From NCBI RefSeq assembly GCF_963678635.1, contig NC_087064.1, positions 31,155,932-31,219,931 on the forward strand: 64,000 nucleotides of DNA, written 5' to 3'. The stretch is from Symsagittifera roscoffensis. Its lineage: Eukaryota; Xenacoelomorpha; Acoela; Convolutidae. Of this stretch, positions 21,448 to 31,610 are shown piece by piece. The position numbers were made by a program, and so were the translations under genes. Each line of letters opens with the position of its first letter. Position 1 is the stretch's first letter. The notes beneath the pieces were generated by a model. The model had not been told where the DNA came from, ran no database searches, and worked only from the letters and a program-made list of their open reading frames with translations.

Positions 21448-22661
21448 ATCACGTTCTTTAGGAGTGAGGAAATGAAAGGTTAGTGAAAAATGGTTGAATT
21501 TGTTAAAGTATGATTCATAAGCAGTTGTATTGCGTAGTGCTGCAGAGATGACTTTGTCATATTTTTTATTTAAGATGTTGAGGGTGAAGGTGTATGAGGT
21601 TTAAATGAAAATTTTTTCGGTTAATTGAGGATTAGTGTATAGATCGCCAAGTAGACAATTGTCTTCATTTGGTCGGATGATATTGTGGTCGTAATAATCG
21701 ATGGGGTAGTTATTTGGCTTTTGGTGCAGTGAATTTTGTTCGTGATTCTCTATCCTATTTGCGTGAATTGGCGTGGAGTTAGTGCTGTTGTTAGGAGGTA
21801 GAGTAAGGTGCTGCTTACTTCATTTTTATGAGGGGTGTTATTTAGTGGTAATGTTAATGGATTAGTAAAGTGGTAATAAGATGTCCATGAGAGTGTGGGA
21901 TATAAGACATGCTCGTTGACATAGTTGGGTTTTTCATCGTTGGGGGCGGAATGGAAATATGTATATTGTGGGAAAAAGAGTAGGCATATTTGTAGGAATT
22001 CTTTCGTATTAGTGTGAAGTGGATGATTTATGTATGAAGTGGATGTTCCTGGGTTAGATGGTAATGGGGTATTTGGGAATTTTTTTTTGAAGGTTCGGAA
22101 TGCGCGTCTTGTACTAGAGGATGGGGTTGATGGAGAAGTGGGGTTTTGGGAGGGTGTATAAGTTGAAGGGGGGTTGGAGTTGATAGTTTAGGTGATGTTA
22201 GGGATCGTGAAAGCTTGTGAATAGTTAGTGTCTGAGGGTGTTGCATTTGTTGGTGTTATGAAATTATCTAGTTCATGTGAAATTTGTGTGTGATCTTGGT
22301 CGTTGTTATCGGATGATTCACTAGTTAGAGGGGAATATGTGGGTGTGACGTGAAATGGGAGAAGGGGAAAGAGGTTCAGTTTTGACTTGGGAATGGAGAG
22401 GTTGAAAGGGAGGTTGGGAAATGTCCATGGACTGGGTTTGGAGTTTGCAAATTCGTCGGGTGTTTCAATATCGGAGTTGTTGAATTGGGAGATGGTATTT
22501 CATACTGTTGTGTTGGAATTAGTATCTGATTCCATGCTAGGTGAAAAGTTAGGATGAGGTGACTGAGGTGGGGGGAAAAGCAAAAAGTGGGATGATGGGG
22601 AGGTTGTTCTGAAGGTTGGCTGGGTGGGAAAATGAACGATGGAGGGATCCGAGCTGGCGGC
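21448..22661 (-). pseudogene. decayed coding region, Pro/Thr-rich
   Basis: Short open pieces in several frames, including 22246-22028 (72 codons, Pro/His/Thr-rich), separated by stops. Composition on the minus strand (many CCN, CAN, ACN codons) is like the neighbouring ORFs, so this looks like former coding sequence linking the Env-like tail to the 186-codon ORF. No domain was recognised. Confidence 0.35.
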
Positions 22662-23126
22662 TCATCGTGGGCTAAAAAGATGGTTATTCTGAGAACGAAA
22701 TTTAGTGGTATGTGGTTGTTCTATAACTTGTTTGTATGTGTCATCTATATGTGGTTGTTGTGTTATTATATGTTGGATTGGGCTTTGTGGATAATTTGAT
22801 CTTGAAGTTATGAGGTCTGATAGGGCAATATTTCTAAAATTTCGTGGTATTAATGATAAGGGGTGGTTATGGTTGAAATTTTGTAATTGCAGTGCTGTGG
22901 GCGTTGTATTTGTGTCATTTCGTGATTCGTCATATGCGTTTGGTGTTGTTGATAAATTTGTATTACATTCTTTTATTTGAGCGTCTAAAAGAATTTTATT
23001 GATTGATGTTGAAAATATTCCAAAAAATCCGGCGAAAAGTATGCGTGCTACGCTTGCTTGTTTATTTACTTGTGTGTGTGTTGCGCATATATTGTAGATG
23101 CCTTTTAAGAGAGAAAAGGAATCCAA
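22662..23126 (-). pseudogene. Env-like C-terminal segment with candidate transmembrane helix
   Basis: 154 codons. Near the N-terminus is a hydrophobic segment with small residues (ARILFAGFFGIFSTSINKIL) that could be a membrane anchor, followed by a polar Asn/Thr/Pro-rich tail of about 105 residues that could be cytoplasmic. Position directly after the other Env-like frames supports a broken envelope gene. The assignment is inference, and no family is recognised from this part alone. Confidence 0.4.
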
Positions 23127-23162
23127 GAAAATTAAATATTGCGTATAATATAGTCAATCTTT

Positions 23163-23582
23163 CTAAGATGTAGTAGGGCATCCTAGAAAGGCAAGAAGTT
23201 CGTTTTTCAATTTTACTAAACTAAAGATATTTTTTGGTGATATATCTTGTGGTCTGTATTTTTGGCCATTTAAATAAATGTAATCTTTTATGTCTTTAAA
23301 ATATCCACGATAATCTTGTGCGTATATATCTGAAAAATATCCACGATAATCTTGTGCGTATATATCTGAAAAGCCTGCTGTTTCTGCAAGTTTGCGTAGA
23401 TTTTGCTCTCTGGATTGTCGTTGGATTGTGTCCATTTTTGTAAGTAATTCCTGAAATTGTTGTGTTCGAATGTGATGTTGAATGTCTGATTTAGAGTATA
23501 TGCCGATTGGTTGTAAATCAATATTGGGATTTCGGGCAATAGCTCTATTGCTTTCTGGTGAAAATTTTTTGAGTGGTTGCAT
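23163..23582 (-). pseudogene. Env-like middle segment with helical region and 12-residue duplication
   Basis: 139 codons. Residues about 30-70 are a charged helical stretch (heptad-like Leu/Ile spacing around FQELLTKMDTIQRQ). The unit FSDIYAQDYRGY then occurs twice in direct tandem, encoded by a 36-bp DNA duplication at about 23299-23372. The C-terminal part ends LLAFLGCPTTS. It sits between the large surface-like ORF and the membrane segment, as expected for the stalk of a fusion glycoprotein, but the frame breaks at both ends. Confidence 0.4.
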
Positions 23583-23639
23583 GAGTGTGGGGTATGGTGA
23601 GAAGATAGTATTTATCTTCGTCAGGGTTTAGTTGTTCTG

Positions 23640-23860
23640 CATTGTGGCTGTTTTATGATCCTCATGGGACTGCTGTATCCCAAAAATAAGTTCTGCGGTA
23701 GAGTGTATCAAAGAAATGTACTACATTTTTGTACAATATTGGGATTCTTTTATAGCATCTTTTGTCTTCGAATACATACAAAGGTGATACTTTTTGGTAC
23801 AGGTGTAATACCATAATATATTTCCTTCGTAGTCAAAAATTTGGATCTGTTTCCTGACAA
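23640..23860 (-). pseudogene. Env-like frame fragment with a Cys..PI.Y motif
   Basis: In a frame different from its neighbours, the minus strand near 23.66-23.78 kb encodes a Cys followed by Ile-Pro-Ile-x-Tyr, then an aromatic Asp/Tyr-Arg stretch. This arrangement recalls a conserved core motif of several viral and retroelement fusion glycoproteins. The fragment is isolated by stops, so the Env-like gene is broken here. Confidence 0.35.
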
Positions 23861-24001
23861 TAAATATCCTGCATAAGGGGTTTTTAGTACTGCTAGTGCA
23901 AGTGATTGTAAAATTTGTGTGCGTTCAAGTTCGCATAATTGATGGAGTGTTTCACGTTCTGTTAAAGACCTTTCTTGAAAAATTCTGCTTATTGTGTAAT
24001 C

Positions 24002-24937
24002 TTATTTTATGTCTAAGTGTGTATCATAGTGGATTACGCCAAAATTCGTGTTGTTCATAAGTGATAGTTCCTGTAAGCGTGTACTGTTTGTGTCTTGTGG
24101 TCTAAATTTTCCACCAATTCTTCCTGTATTCTTTTGAAATTTTACTAGGACGTATGAGTTTTCGTCTGTGGTTGAGTGAGATGTAGCCATTTGATGTAAT
24201 ATTAATTTTCCTGTATTCATGTCGAAACCCTCTTCGTATTTGACAAGGATTTCTGAATATTGTGTTTTGTAAAGTGGTTTGGTGTATTTACATGCTAGTT
24301 CCGTTTCTGGGTATATTTGGAAACGTGTCAATTTATTTTCTATATTATTAATGTTTCTAAATTTAAATTGACTATGTCTAATTTGGTCAGGGTTTACATC
24401 TTCAAACGGGATTGATTCAATAAAATATTTTTGATGAATTTTTATCATTCTAGCGTGTAATTTTGCTACTTGAAATGTTGTACAACTGTCTTCAGGGAAC
24501 CAAACGATTGTTTCTTGTGTGCGCGTAGTAGGATCGCAATATCCTTGGTCGTTTTTACAAGGGAGTCTGGTTCCTTGATAAATTATAGTGTCATCTTTTA
24601 AATCACGTGTTAGTTGTACTTTTTCAAGTTGATTTTTCCAATCAAAAAGCATTATTTCTTGGTATCCTTCATTTTTTTTTATCTGCTTTGAGGGATTGTT
24701 TTTTCCAATGTGTGGTATCCAATTTTTATCATGGATATCATATGTTAATCTTCCATGTGCTCCGTGAAAGGGGTATTTGGTATCTAGTCTTATATGACCT
24801 TGGTATCTTTCAAGTTCGGCTTGATGTGCTGAGTCTGAAAAAACTTGAAAATTTACTAGTTTTCTGTTTGTGCCTTTGTTTGATCTGGTCTTTAGCCTTT
24901 GAAGTTCATTTTTGCAATCTTCAGGGCTGAGGTGCAA
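24002..24937 (-). CDS. Env-like surface glycoprotein ORF (N-terminal part of a broken env)
   Basis: 311 codons, the longest frame 3' of integrase. Cysteines are spaced as in an ectodomain: one near residue 8, a cluster LPCKNDQGYC followed by a WFPEDSC motif near residue 150, and one near residue 215. N-linked glycosylation sequons occur near the C-terminus (TNST, NNTN). The G-x-C...T-x-E-T-I-V-W-x-P-x-x-x-C pattern is reminiscent of glycoproteins of negative-strand arthropod viruses and their retroelement-captured relatives. That similarity is from memory of the pattern and is not established. Coding-like sequence continues upstream without an ATG, and downstream in other frames, so start and end are both artefacts of decay. 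Confidence 0.5.
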   Translation of the reverse strand: MHLSPEDCKNELQRLKTRSNKGTNRKLVNFQVFSDSAHQAELERYQGHIRLDTKYPFHGAHGRLTYDIHDKNWIPHIGKNNPSKQIKKNEGYQEIMLFDWKNQLEKVQLTRDLKDDTIIYQGTRLPCKNDQGYCDPTTRTQETIVWFPEDSCTTFQVAKLHARMIKIHQKYFIESIPFEDVNPDQIRHSQFKFRNINNIENKLTRFQIYPETELACKYTKPLYKTQYSEILVKYEEGFDMNTGKLILHQMATSHSTTDENSYVLVKFQKNTGRIGGKFRPQDTNSTRLQELSLMNNTNFGVIHYDTHLDIK

Positions 24938-25663
24938 TAGTCTTTCGATGTTACTTTGGTAGAAAGATTCATGGTCTAATCTGTTTTTATTTCCGTTTGA
25001 AACTTGTGAACTGTACTTTCTTTCCAGAAAATGTTGCTGTGAATTTATATCATTTGAGTGTTGTAGCTCTGGCTTTTGAGTAAAGTGTTGCTATTACATT
25101 TGTTGTTTCGATTGAATGTGGCTCGGATTCATTTTGAGTGACTTAGTTTATTGCATATTTGTGTAATGTTTTTTGTTCGTTTTCTTCACAGTCATAATGT
25201 GTGACTAGTAAATCCTGAGGTCCGGTTTGAGGTGAAGGATTGTTCGGATTAGGTTTCGAAAAAATTGAAAAAGAAAAAGGTTTGAAAATTTATTATCTTC
25301 AAAATATACATGTGTATGATAGTCCTGAATATGGGTTATAAAATGTGATATATCCTATTGTCTTTTTTGTGTATCGATCGTATTTGTAGCTTAGTTCTGT
25401 GGTTATAAACGGGGGAGGTAACGATTGAGCTGTTATGTTTCGAGCTGCTAGAGGTAAGGGATGGTGAACTATATTGTTTAGTTTTACTGTGATTTCAAAT
25501 TTTAATGTTAAGTTGTCTTGCCTAAGTATTTGTATATTGTGGTCTTGAATATCTTTGTGAATGTCGTGTCAATATTCTAATCTATTTAGTGCCCAGTTGT
25601 GTAATCTGTGGCTTTCGTGATGTTGTCCAAATAATGGAGGGGGTGCTACGAATGTATTCCAAT
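24938..25663 (-). pseudogene. decayed coding stretch upstream of the Env-like ORF
   Basis: Open pieces in shifting frames with coding-like composition lead into the 311-codon ORF. They probably include its true N-terminus. No domain was recognised. Confidence 0.3.
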
Positions 25664-26427
25664 TTAATCGTAGTTGTATGTTATTGTTGAATTTTCTCTA
25701 TATCTGACGTCGAGATTTGTAGGAAAATTTGAAGGGAAAGGTGTTTGTGAAATTGGAGTTAAAGAAGGGGTTGAAGGAAGTGAAAGAGTTTCAGGTAGTG
25801 ACAAAGATGTGTCAGATGAAACGTCTGTTGGATCATTTACTAAATTTGGTTCGCCTTGGGGAAAAACATGTGTCACCCATTAAGGGAGTGTTTCTGTAGT
25901 GGCTGGGGGATTGAAAGGGTTTTCTCTGATTTGTTCAGATGTAGGGGTTGAACCTAAATAATCTGATGGGATGTTTGATGTGTTCTGTTGTGATGGAGTC
26001 TGTGGGGTAGTTTGAATTAAACTGCTAGAAAGGTTTACAGGATTTGTTGTTGGTGAATGAGGTATGTTGAATTGAACTCTGGTGTTTTGTAAATTTCTAT
26101 TTCGACTTGGATGAATAATTTGTCGATTTATTTCTTGTGTGTTTTGGTTTTGACTTTGATGTCTTGCTCTAATAAGATCTTGATGGAGAGGGGGGTATAT
26201 ATTATATAATGGTTCGTATTGTGGTTCGCTTAAAGGTGCTTGACGAGTTACTGGTTCTAATGGTTCGGACAATCGTGCGTGTCTTTCTTCAAATGTTTCT
26301 TCATAGGGGTTGTCTTGAAAAGAGATGCGTGTCGATGATTGAGGATTATTTGTTTGTGTATTTGTTGGTGTTGTTGGAGGTTCTTGGGACGTTGTTGGTG
26401 GGGACTGATGTGGGGGTTGTTGATTAG
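25664..26427 (-). pseudogene. Pro/Thr/Gln-rich ORF between integrase and Env-like genes
   Basis: Two adjoining frames, 26272-25880 (130 codons, open upstream to about 26427) and 25876-25664 (70 codons). Both are rich in Pro, Ser, Thr, Gln and Asn, with PPxY-like stretches (EPLYNIYPP). Such low-complexity proteins occur in Gag and in intracellular domains of retroelement proteins. The function is unknown. The two frames are separated by one stop and may be one former gene. Confidence 0.4.
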
Positions 26428-26456
26428 CAATTTTGGAAAAGTGTTTTGAAAATTAT

Positions 26457-26642
26457 TTAAGAAATTTTATGTTTTTTATAATATTCTTCAATAAAAAGGA
26501 TTAAAAGTATCGTTGCTAATGCGAAGGTTACGATAGCCTTTTTTATACATTTACATACTGTCATTATTAGGGATGTTAAAAATGTGAGAAATATTATAAA
26601 AAGGAGGAAAACATCTGTTCTACTAAATAGATGTTTGAACAT
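26457..26642 (-). CDS. small membrane protein ORF, two predicted helices
   Basis: 61 codons from ATG 26642. Residues about 11-29 (VFLLFIIFLTFLTSLIMTV) and 37-52 (VTFALATILLILFI) are strongly hydrophobic. They are separated by a short Cys/Lys loop, and the C-terminus is charged (EEYYKKHKIS). The size and two-helix layout are like small viral membrane proteins. There is no family match, and a hydrophobic frame could arise by chance in AT-rich DNA. Confidence 0.35.
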   Translation of the reverse strand: MFKHLFSRTDVFLLFIIFLTFLTSLIMTVCKCIKKAIVTFALATILLILFIEEYYKKHKIS

Positions 26643-26700
26643 TTTAGATGGTTATTTGAAATATCGTATCTGAAGAGGTGGTCAAGGATTTTGGAGAGAT

Positions 26701-26934
26701 TTATGTAGGTTTGGGCAAGGGAATAAAAATGATGAAAAAGTTGCAAAAAGTTATCAGGGCGAGGATAAATAGTTCGAAAAGGTTGGATATGAAATTTATG
26801 AAAGATTTGAAAAAGTTGAAGACTATTAAAAAATTTGAAATTTTATTGCGGATTGTATGAACTGTTTTAGAAAATAGCATTTGCAGAAGTGATTTCTTCG
26901 TCGAATTATTTCTTGTTTTTGAGGCTAAATTCAA
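26701..26934 (-). CDS. possible membrane ORF, low support
   Basis: 77 codons with a basic N-terminus and a long Phe/Ile/Leu-rich C-terminal half. It lies just upstream of the two-helix ORF. Phe-rich frames appear easily opposite A-rich DNA, so this may be spurious. Confidence 0.2.
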   Translation of the reverse strand: MNLASKTRNNSTKKSLLQMLFSKTVHTIRNKISNFLIVFNFFKSFINFISNLFELFILALITFCNFFIIFIPLPKPT

Positions 26935-27569
26935 GTGTGGTCGGATTATTTATTGATTTTTTGAGAAGTGGGTTGGGTTTCGGCTGTTTTGTTGTTATTC
27001 ATCGAATGATTGGGGGTTTCTGAGAGATATTCGTACTTTAGGCTAAATTATCATGTCTATTTTGCTCTTAAGGCTAATTTGATATTTTTGCCTGAGGTAT
27101 TTTTGAGGTCTAAGTTGGTACAATAATGTTGATTTTTGTGTTGCTCGATAGGGGAGGGTTGTAACTTTGAAACGTTTTTTTTTCAGGTGTCAATGTTTAG
27201 CGGTTTGCTTATTCTTGACCTGGAGGTCTTTGAATTATAGTTAGAGGTTGGCTTAAGGGTAGTTATTTGTCGGCTAATGAAGTTGTGCTAAAATGAGGTG
27301 ATGATTCGAGAAAGCTTCTAATTGGCTGAATTTGAACTAGTTTGTTCAAATGCTTTTCAGCATGACTTTTGAGAAAAATGTTCGGTTCATGAAAATATTT
27401 TCAAGAGGTGAAAATGTGAATGAATTTAAAGTGGTTTTTGAAATTCAACTTTCTTTAATATTTAAGATTGTGGGATGAATGTTTTGTAATCTTTTCGTGG
27501 CTGATATCGAAGTCGTGATGATTGTCTATGTGGAGATGTTTCTTTTTAATCTTGTGGTAATTTTTTTTT
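26935..27569 (-). other. element interior, no gene seen; crosses left duplication breakpoint
   Basis: Non-coding internal DNA between the integrase tail and the extra 3' genes. The left edge of the 11.2-kb tandem duplication is at 27218, where it meets ACCTGG. Confidence 0.4.
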
Positions 27570-28046
27570 CTAATTTTGATTTTTTTCAGGTTTATCTGCG
27601 TTTTTTGATATTTGTTTGGAAAGTTCTTTTTCTTTTTTATCTAATTGTTTTTGTATGACTTGTGTACCAGTTTTTTGATTTTGATTTTGTTCTGAACTGT
27701 TTGGAATGACTTTAAGTCCTGTAAAAGAGTATAATTGAGTAAGTTCTCGGAGTGCGTATTCTTTTGGGTAGTAAGGTAAAAAATTGCTTCGATGTTGAAC
27801 GATATCTTTTTTGTTCAAGTTTGTAAGTTTGTATGTTACATCCGTGGGTTTATCAATTATTTGATACGGTCTTTTTCGGAGTGGTTGTAATTCTTTAGAG
27901 ATTCCTTTTTGCGTTGTAAAGTTTGGAATTAAAACATATGTTCCGATTTTTAAATTTGTAGCTGGGGTAAATCGAGAATTTATTTGGGAATTTATGTTTT
28001 GTCTTTGTAACAGTTTTTTGTTACTTTTTGGTTAGTTTCATTGTTT
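27570..28046 (-). CDS. integrase C-terminal region, GPY/F-like
   Basis: The frame 27818-27570 (82 codons) begins NKKDIVQHRSNFLPYYPKEY and continues an open frame from upstream with a RPYQI...VTYKL pattern. Together these resemble the GPY/F module found at the end of many Ty3 integrases, which helps bind DNA. A Lys/Glu/Gln-rich tail follows. The right copy has Leu instead of Phe in the YSFTGL stretch. Confidence 0.55.
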
Positions 28047-28453
28047 TTAATCTCTGTTTAAAATCCATTCGGTGTATGTTCCGGAAGCTAATTTTAAGAT
28101 TTGTGGATGATGAAAATGATCTTCATCATGTGCGTGTAGTGGTAAATTGTAACATATTGACTCTTTAGTTGGTTTGCAATAGCCTTGTGCATTTTTTGAG
28201 GAATTTGCTGTGAACATTATTGGTTTCCGTGGTTTCTGGTTGAAAATCATTTCATAGGGTGATAGACCTAGGGTTGCTATGATTTGTGAGTTATAAGATA
28301 GTGGGAATAATTTTACATCTGTTGACCATTCAGTATAACGTGTGTCATTTCCGTTAATAAGATTATAAGATATTCTTGTACTGAACGGTTCATGCCTTCA
28401 ACTAAACCATTAGTCCAGGTTGCATGAGATGTACATGGTTTGTGTTTATAATT
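28047..28453 (-). pseudogene. integrase distal segment, frame broken
   Basis: The open piece 28250-28047 (67 codons) and a neighbouring piece in another frame (28453-28251) carry the region after the second catalytic Asp of integrase, including the part where the catalytic Glu should lie. A Cys/His-bearing stretch (QGYCKPTKESICYNLPLHAH) in the open piece is unusual for this position. The frameshift separates it from the core domain. Confidence 0.5.
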
Positions 28454-28816
28454 TTATAAGTGGCAAAGTGTAATGATTTCGTTATTTATAAATTCAGTGC
28501 CATTGTCTGTAACAAGGATTTCGGGTGAACCAAATTTTGCTATCCAATGTTCGTAAAGTGTTGTATACGCATAGTAAGCATTACAATGAGGTACTGGGTT
28601 TAATGCTACGTAGTGTGTGAATGCGTCTACTATTACCATTATATATGAGTTTCCTTCTGAGGATGGTAATATTGGTCCTTTAGTATCGAAAGAGATTCTG
28701 TGATTAAAAAATAAACGTTGTGCTTTAAAATCTTGTTTTCTGCAATTTGTTTTTGATTTGGGTATGGTTTGTTTAATTGACATGTTATGCAATCGTTGCA
28801 TAATACTTTTATCCAA
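28454..28816 (-). pseudogene. integrase core domain, frame broken at both ends
   Basis: 120 codons with the rve fold signatures: FDTKGPI (first catalytic Asp), YIMVIVDAFTHYV, and LVTDNGTEF (second catalytic Asp). The upstream zinc-binding Cys pair lies in another frame just before it, so the gene is shifted there. The catalytic Glu lies downstream, in yet another frame. In an active element it would insert the cDNA into the host genome. Confidence 0.75.
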
Positions 28817-29397
28817 ATCGGTGCATTTGGGAAATAGAAATTTTGTTATGTTTTTTCTGCTCCTGAGTGTCCTTTAGTGTGTCAGGAGTGCGAGGTATGA
28901 AAAGCTTATAAGCATCATACTTAATGGTAAGCAGGGTACTTTTATATCAGGTGTTCGGTATTCTAGGATATCCGTGTTTTCATTGATTGAGCTGTCGTTA
29001 AATTTTCTGAAGTATCGAAGAAGTGTTTCGTTTCCTAGTATGGTTGTATCGGCTCTCAGTGGTTTGGTTTTATATTTTTTGCCAAGATTTTATTTGTCTA
29101 ATGACTGGGTCAAGGTTTTGATGTTTTTGTAATAATTGTAGTGTAACTTCTTCTGTTATTGGTAGAAAAATGTTTTCAATTTCCAATTTTGATAGAGGTA
29201 TTGTATCTAGTGGGTCATGAAGGTTAAAAACATGGTTAATTTTATATTTTGAATCAATATTTGGTGGGCCTGATAAATTTACATTCTCAGTTAGATTTTC
29301 TTTTTCTATTAAAGGGAATAAATCTTTTTTATATGGTTTTTGTTAGAGTGGTTTTTGTTGTGTATTATTTTTTATCCATGAAGAGTATGGTATCGGT
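28817..29397 (-). pseudogene. RNase H-integrase junction, decayed
   Basis: Coding-like sequence in shifting frames with several stops links RNase H to integrase. It should include the zinc-binding HHCC region of integrase, only part of which is visible. Confidence 0.4.
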
Positions 29398-29988
29398 TTA
29401 AATGTAGATGTTCTTAGTAAATCTACTTCGTAGTGATTGTTTTTGGCAATATAGATATAGTGGAAAATGTTGTAGCTTATTCATTTGTGATTGTTCTACA
29501 TCCGTTTTTACTGCATATTTGCATTGTAATCTTGGGGATCTTTCGTCTTTTGCAAGGAAAAATTTTATATTTTGTGGTATTTCAAATGTTGTTTTTCGTG
29601 TCATTAATTCAGGTGGTGTCTTTCTACTGAGAGTGTCAGGTAGTGCAAGGTTTTTTCCTGCTGTCCAAACTATATGTAAGTTTGGAAATTTCATTAAAAT
29701 AAGCTGAAATCTGTAAACTCTATGGTTTGGGTTTGATTTCTGTGTAAAGAGAAAAATTATTGGTTTATGATCTGTAAGTGAATATGTTGGATGTTTTGAT
29801 CCAAGTATTAAAAATTCATATTCTGTAATCGTATATATTATTGCTGTGCATTCTCTCTTAAGGGCAGAGAGTCTAAGTTCAGCTTGTGTAAATAGTCTAG
29901 AATTTGCTGAAATGAGATTCATTTCATTTGTTCCATATTGAGATTGTAATAATGCTGCGCCGATGCCAAAATTGGAGGCGTCGAACAT
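29398..29988 (-). CDS. RNase H domain of pol
   Basis: 196 codons with the RNase H acidic residues in order: Asp in FDASNFGIGAALLQ, Glu in LSALKRECTAIIY and Asp in YSLTDHKPI. It is followed by the tether-like RFQLILMKFPNLHIVWTAGKNLALPDTLSR, typical of Ty3 elements. The segment is open, but a frameshift near 30.1 kb separates it from RT. It would degrade RNA in RNA:DNA hybrids during reverse transcription. Confidence 0.82.
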   Translation of the reverse strand: MFDASNFGIGAALLQSQYGTNEMNLISANSRLFTQAELRLSALKRECTAIIYTITEYEFLILGSKHPTYSLTDHKPIIFLFTQKSNPNHRVYRFQLILMKFPNLHIVWTAGKNLALPDTLSRKTPPELMTRKTTFEIPQNIKFFLAKDERSPRLQCKYAVKTDVEQSQMNKLQHFPLYLYCQKQSLRSRFTKNIYI

Positions 29989-30170
29989 AGCATAAAATGG
30001 TTGATCGAGGTATGAAATTAGTGTTTGATAATTGTTTGGCGAGAAGAGTTTTTATCTCTTCGAATCGCTTTTGATGTTCTGTTGTCCATTTGAATAATTT
30101 TGTTGTCTAAGTATGTTGTAAAAGGGTCTTAGGTATAGATGCATTTTGTATACGTGATTACTTAAGAAGT

Positions 30171-30386
30171 TCAACATTCCAAGAAATTCTTGTGATTTTT
30201 CTTATTTGAAGGTGGTTGAAGTTTTTGTATTGCATCTATACGAGATTTTAATGGAGTTATAGTGTTTCTTTCTATAATATGTCCAAGGAGTTTTACTCGT
30301 GTTAGTAAAAAGTGTGATTTATCTGGGGCTGCTTTCATGTTTTCTTGCAGTAATATTTGATGATATTTTTCTAAGACAGTAAACAT
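30171..30386 (-). pseudogene. reverse transcriptase thumb segment, shifted frame
   Basis: 71 codons continue RT after the YLDD motif in another frame (KYHQILLQENMKAAPDKSHF, then KLLGHII, the usual post-palm motif). A one-base loss just before codon 1 and a shift in an A-run near its end break the gene. Both breaks are present in both copies of the duplication. Confidence 0.75.
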
Positions 30387-31156
30387 TCGACTTTGGTTTG
30401 TGATTGCATAAAAACGTCGTCTAAATATGTAATTGCATTTTTATTGAGTATTAATGGTCTGAAAGTTTTACTCATAAATGCTGAAAATGCTGTTGGTCCT
30501 ATGGAATTTTCATAGAATAATCTGTTGAATTCGTATTGTTGATTTCCAATGACGAATTGTGTTAATCGTTGTGATTGTTCATCTAGTGGCATTTGATTAT
30601 ATGCACTATTCATATCTGCTGTTATGAAGTATTTGCCATTTATTTTTGTGAGAATTACTTGAATTGGTTCTATAGGCCAATTACATTTAGATTCATCAAT
30701 GAGTGAATTTAAGTATCTTGTATCTAGAACGATTTTTAATGATTTTCCTTTCGCTAAGATGATAACGGGGTTGATAAATGTGTTACCTTTTGGCTGTTCT
30801 TCTTTATTTACTGGAGAAATGATTTCATATTGTTCTAGTATTTCAAGTAATCTGTTAACTTTATCTTGCAAGTGAATTGGTACTTTACTTGCCCGTTGTT
30901 TTTTGAAAACTGCGTCAGATTTTAGGGGTAAATGTAATGGTGATTTTATTTTTCCTACATCAAATTTTGATGTTGCGTAAACTGGATAATTTAATAATAG
31001 GTCAGCTAGTTGTTCGAATTCTTTTTGTGTTATCTGAGAGTGTTGAAAATTAAACCTTGTTAAAAAATTTTTGCTGTTCTGTCGTATATTTTGAAATTTG
31101 AAATGCTGGTTTGAAATAGGGTGTTTTTGCGAAATAATCTGTATTACGTTTTTCAT
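30371..31156 (-). pseudogene. reverse transcriptase fingers/palm, broken after YLDD
   Basis: 261 codons. Visible motifs: FINPVIILAKGKSLKIVLDTR, YFITADMNSAYNQMPL (motif A, catalytic Asp), RLFYENSIGPTAFSAFM (motif B) and YLDD at residues 244-247 (motif C). The frame ends 14 residues after YLDD owing to a one-base deletion. The right copy has Lys for Glu in the LFYEN stretch. Pol RT makes cDNA from the element RNA. Confidence 0.85.
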
Positions 31157-31178
31157 TGCTTAAAACATTATTAATTGA

Positions 31179-31610
31179 CTATTCTTCATCAAGAATTGTT
31201 AATTGACATATGTCTAATATATGTAAAATTTTATTTACTCTATACGCTATTTTTTTTGTGGAAAAAATTGTCGCGTTAGTTTCGCAATAACCTAAGAGTC
31301 GTAGTGGAAAGGTTATTTTATATGGGGAATTGTTATATATATGTAAAGAAATTTTGTCAGAGTTTGAGTCTTTCATGTATTTAAGAGATGAAATTGTTAC
31401 TCGGAAAAATTTGTGAATTGGTCTGAATTCAAGGTCAGACATAAAGAGATGTTGTTTGTTTTGCTCTTTATCATATTGGTGAATTTGTTTGATCGCAAAT
31501 GTATACATGTTTCCTGATAGTGGTTTCAGGTGTTTTCTTTCCTGATTATATATGGGGTAAAATTTTGAGAAAATTGGTGGTTGTTTGTTTATTCTTTGAA
31601 AAAATGTCAA
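31179..31610 (-). CDS. protease-RT linker ORF
   Basis: 143 codons between protease and RT. The start overlaps the protease stop by four bases, so the two are translated in different frames. The C-terminal part (LGYCETNATIFSTKKIAYRV, LHILDICQLTILDEE) resembles the region just before RT in some Ty3 elements. It is probably part of one pol polyprotein, the overlap reflecting a frameshift, natural or from decay. Confidence 0.5.
   Translation of the reverse strand: MTFFQRINKQPPIFSKFYPIYNQERKHLKPLSGNMYTFAIKQIHQYDKEQNKQHLFMSDLEFRPIHKFFRVTISSLKYMKDSNSDKISLHIYNNSPYKITFPLRLLGYCETNATIFSTKKIAYRVNKILHILDICQLTILDEE

Noticed and set aside
23299-23372. CRISPR-like repeat
   Set aside because: Just two adjacent 36-bp units with no spacer, inside a eukaryotic retroelement gene. 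It is a simple tandem duplication.
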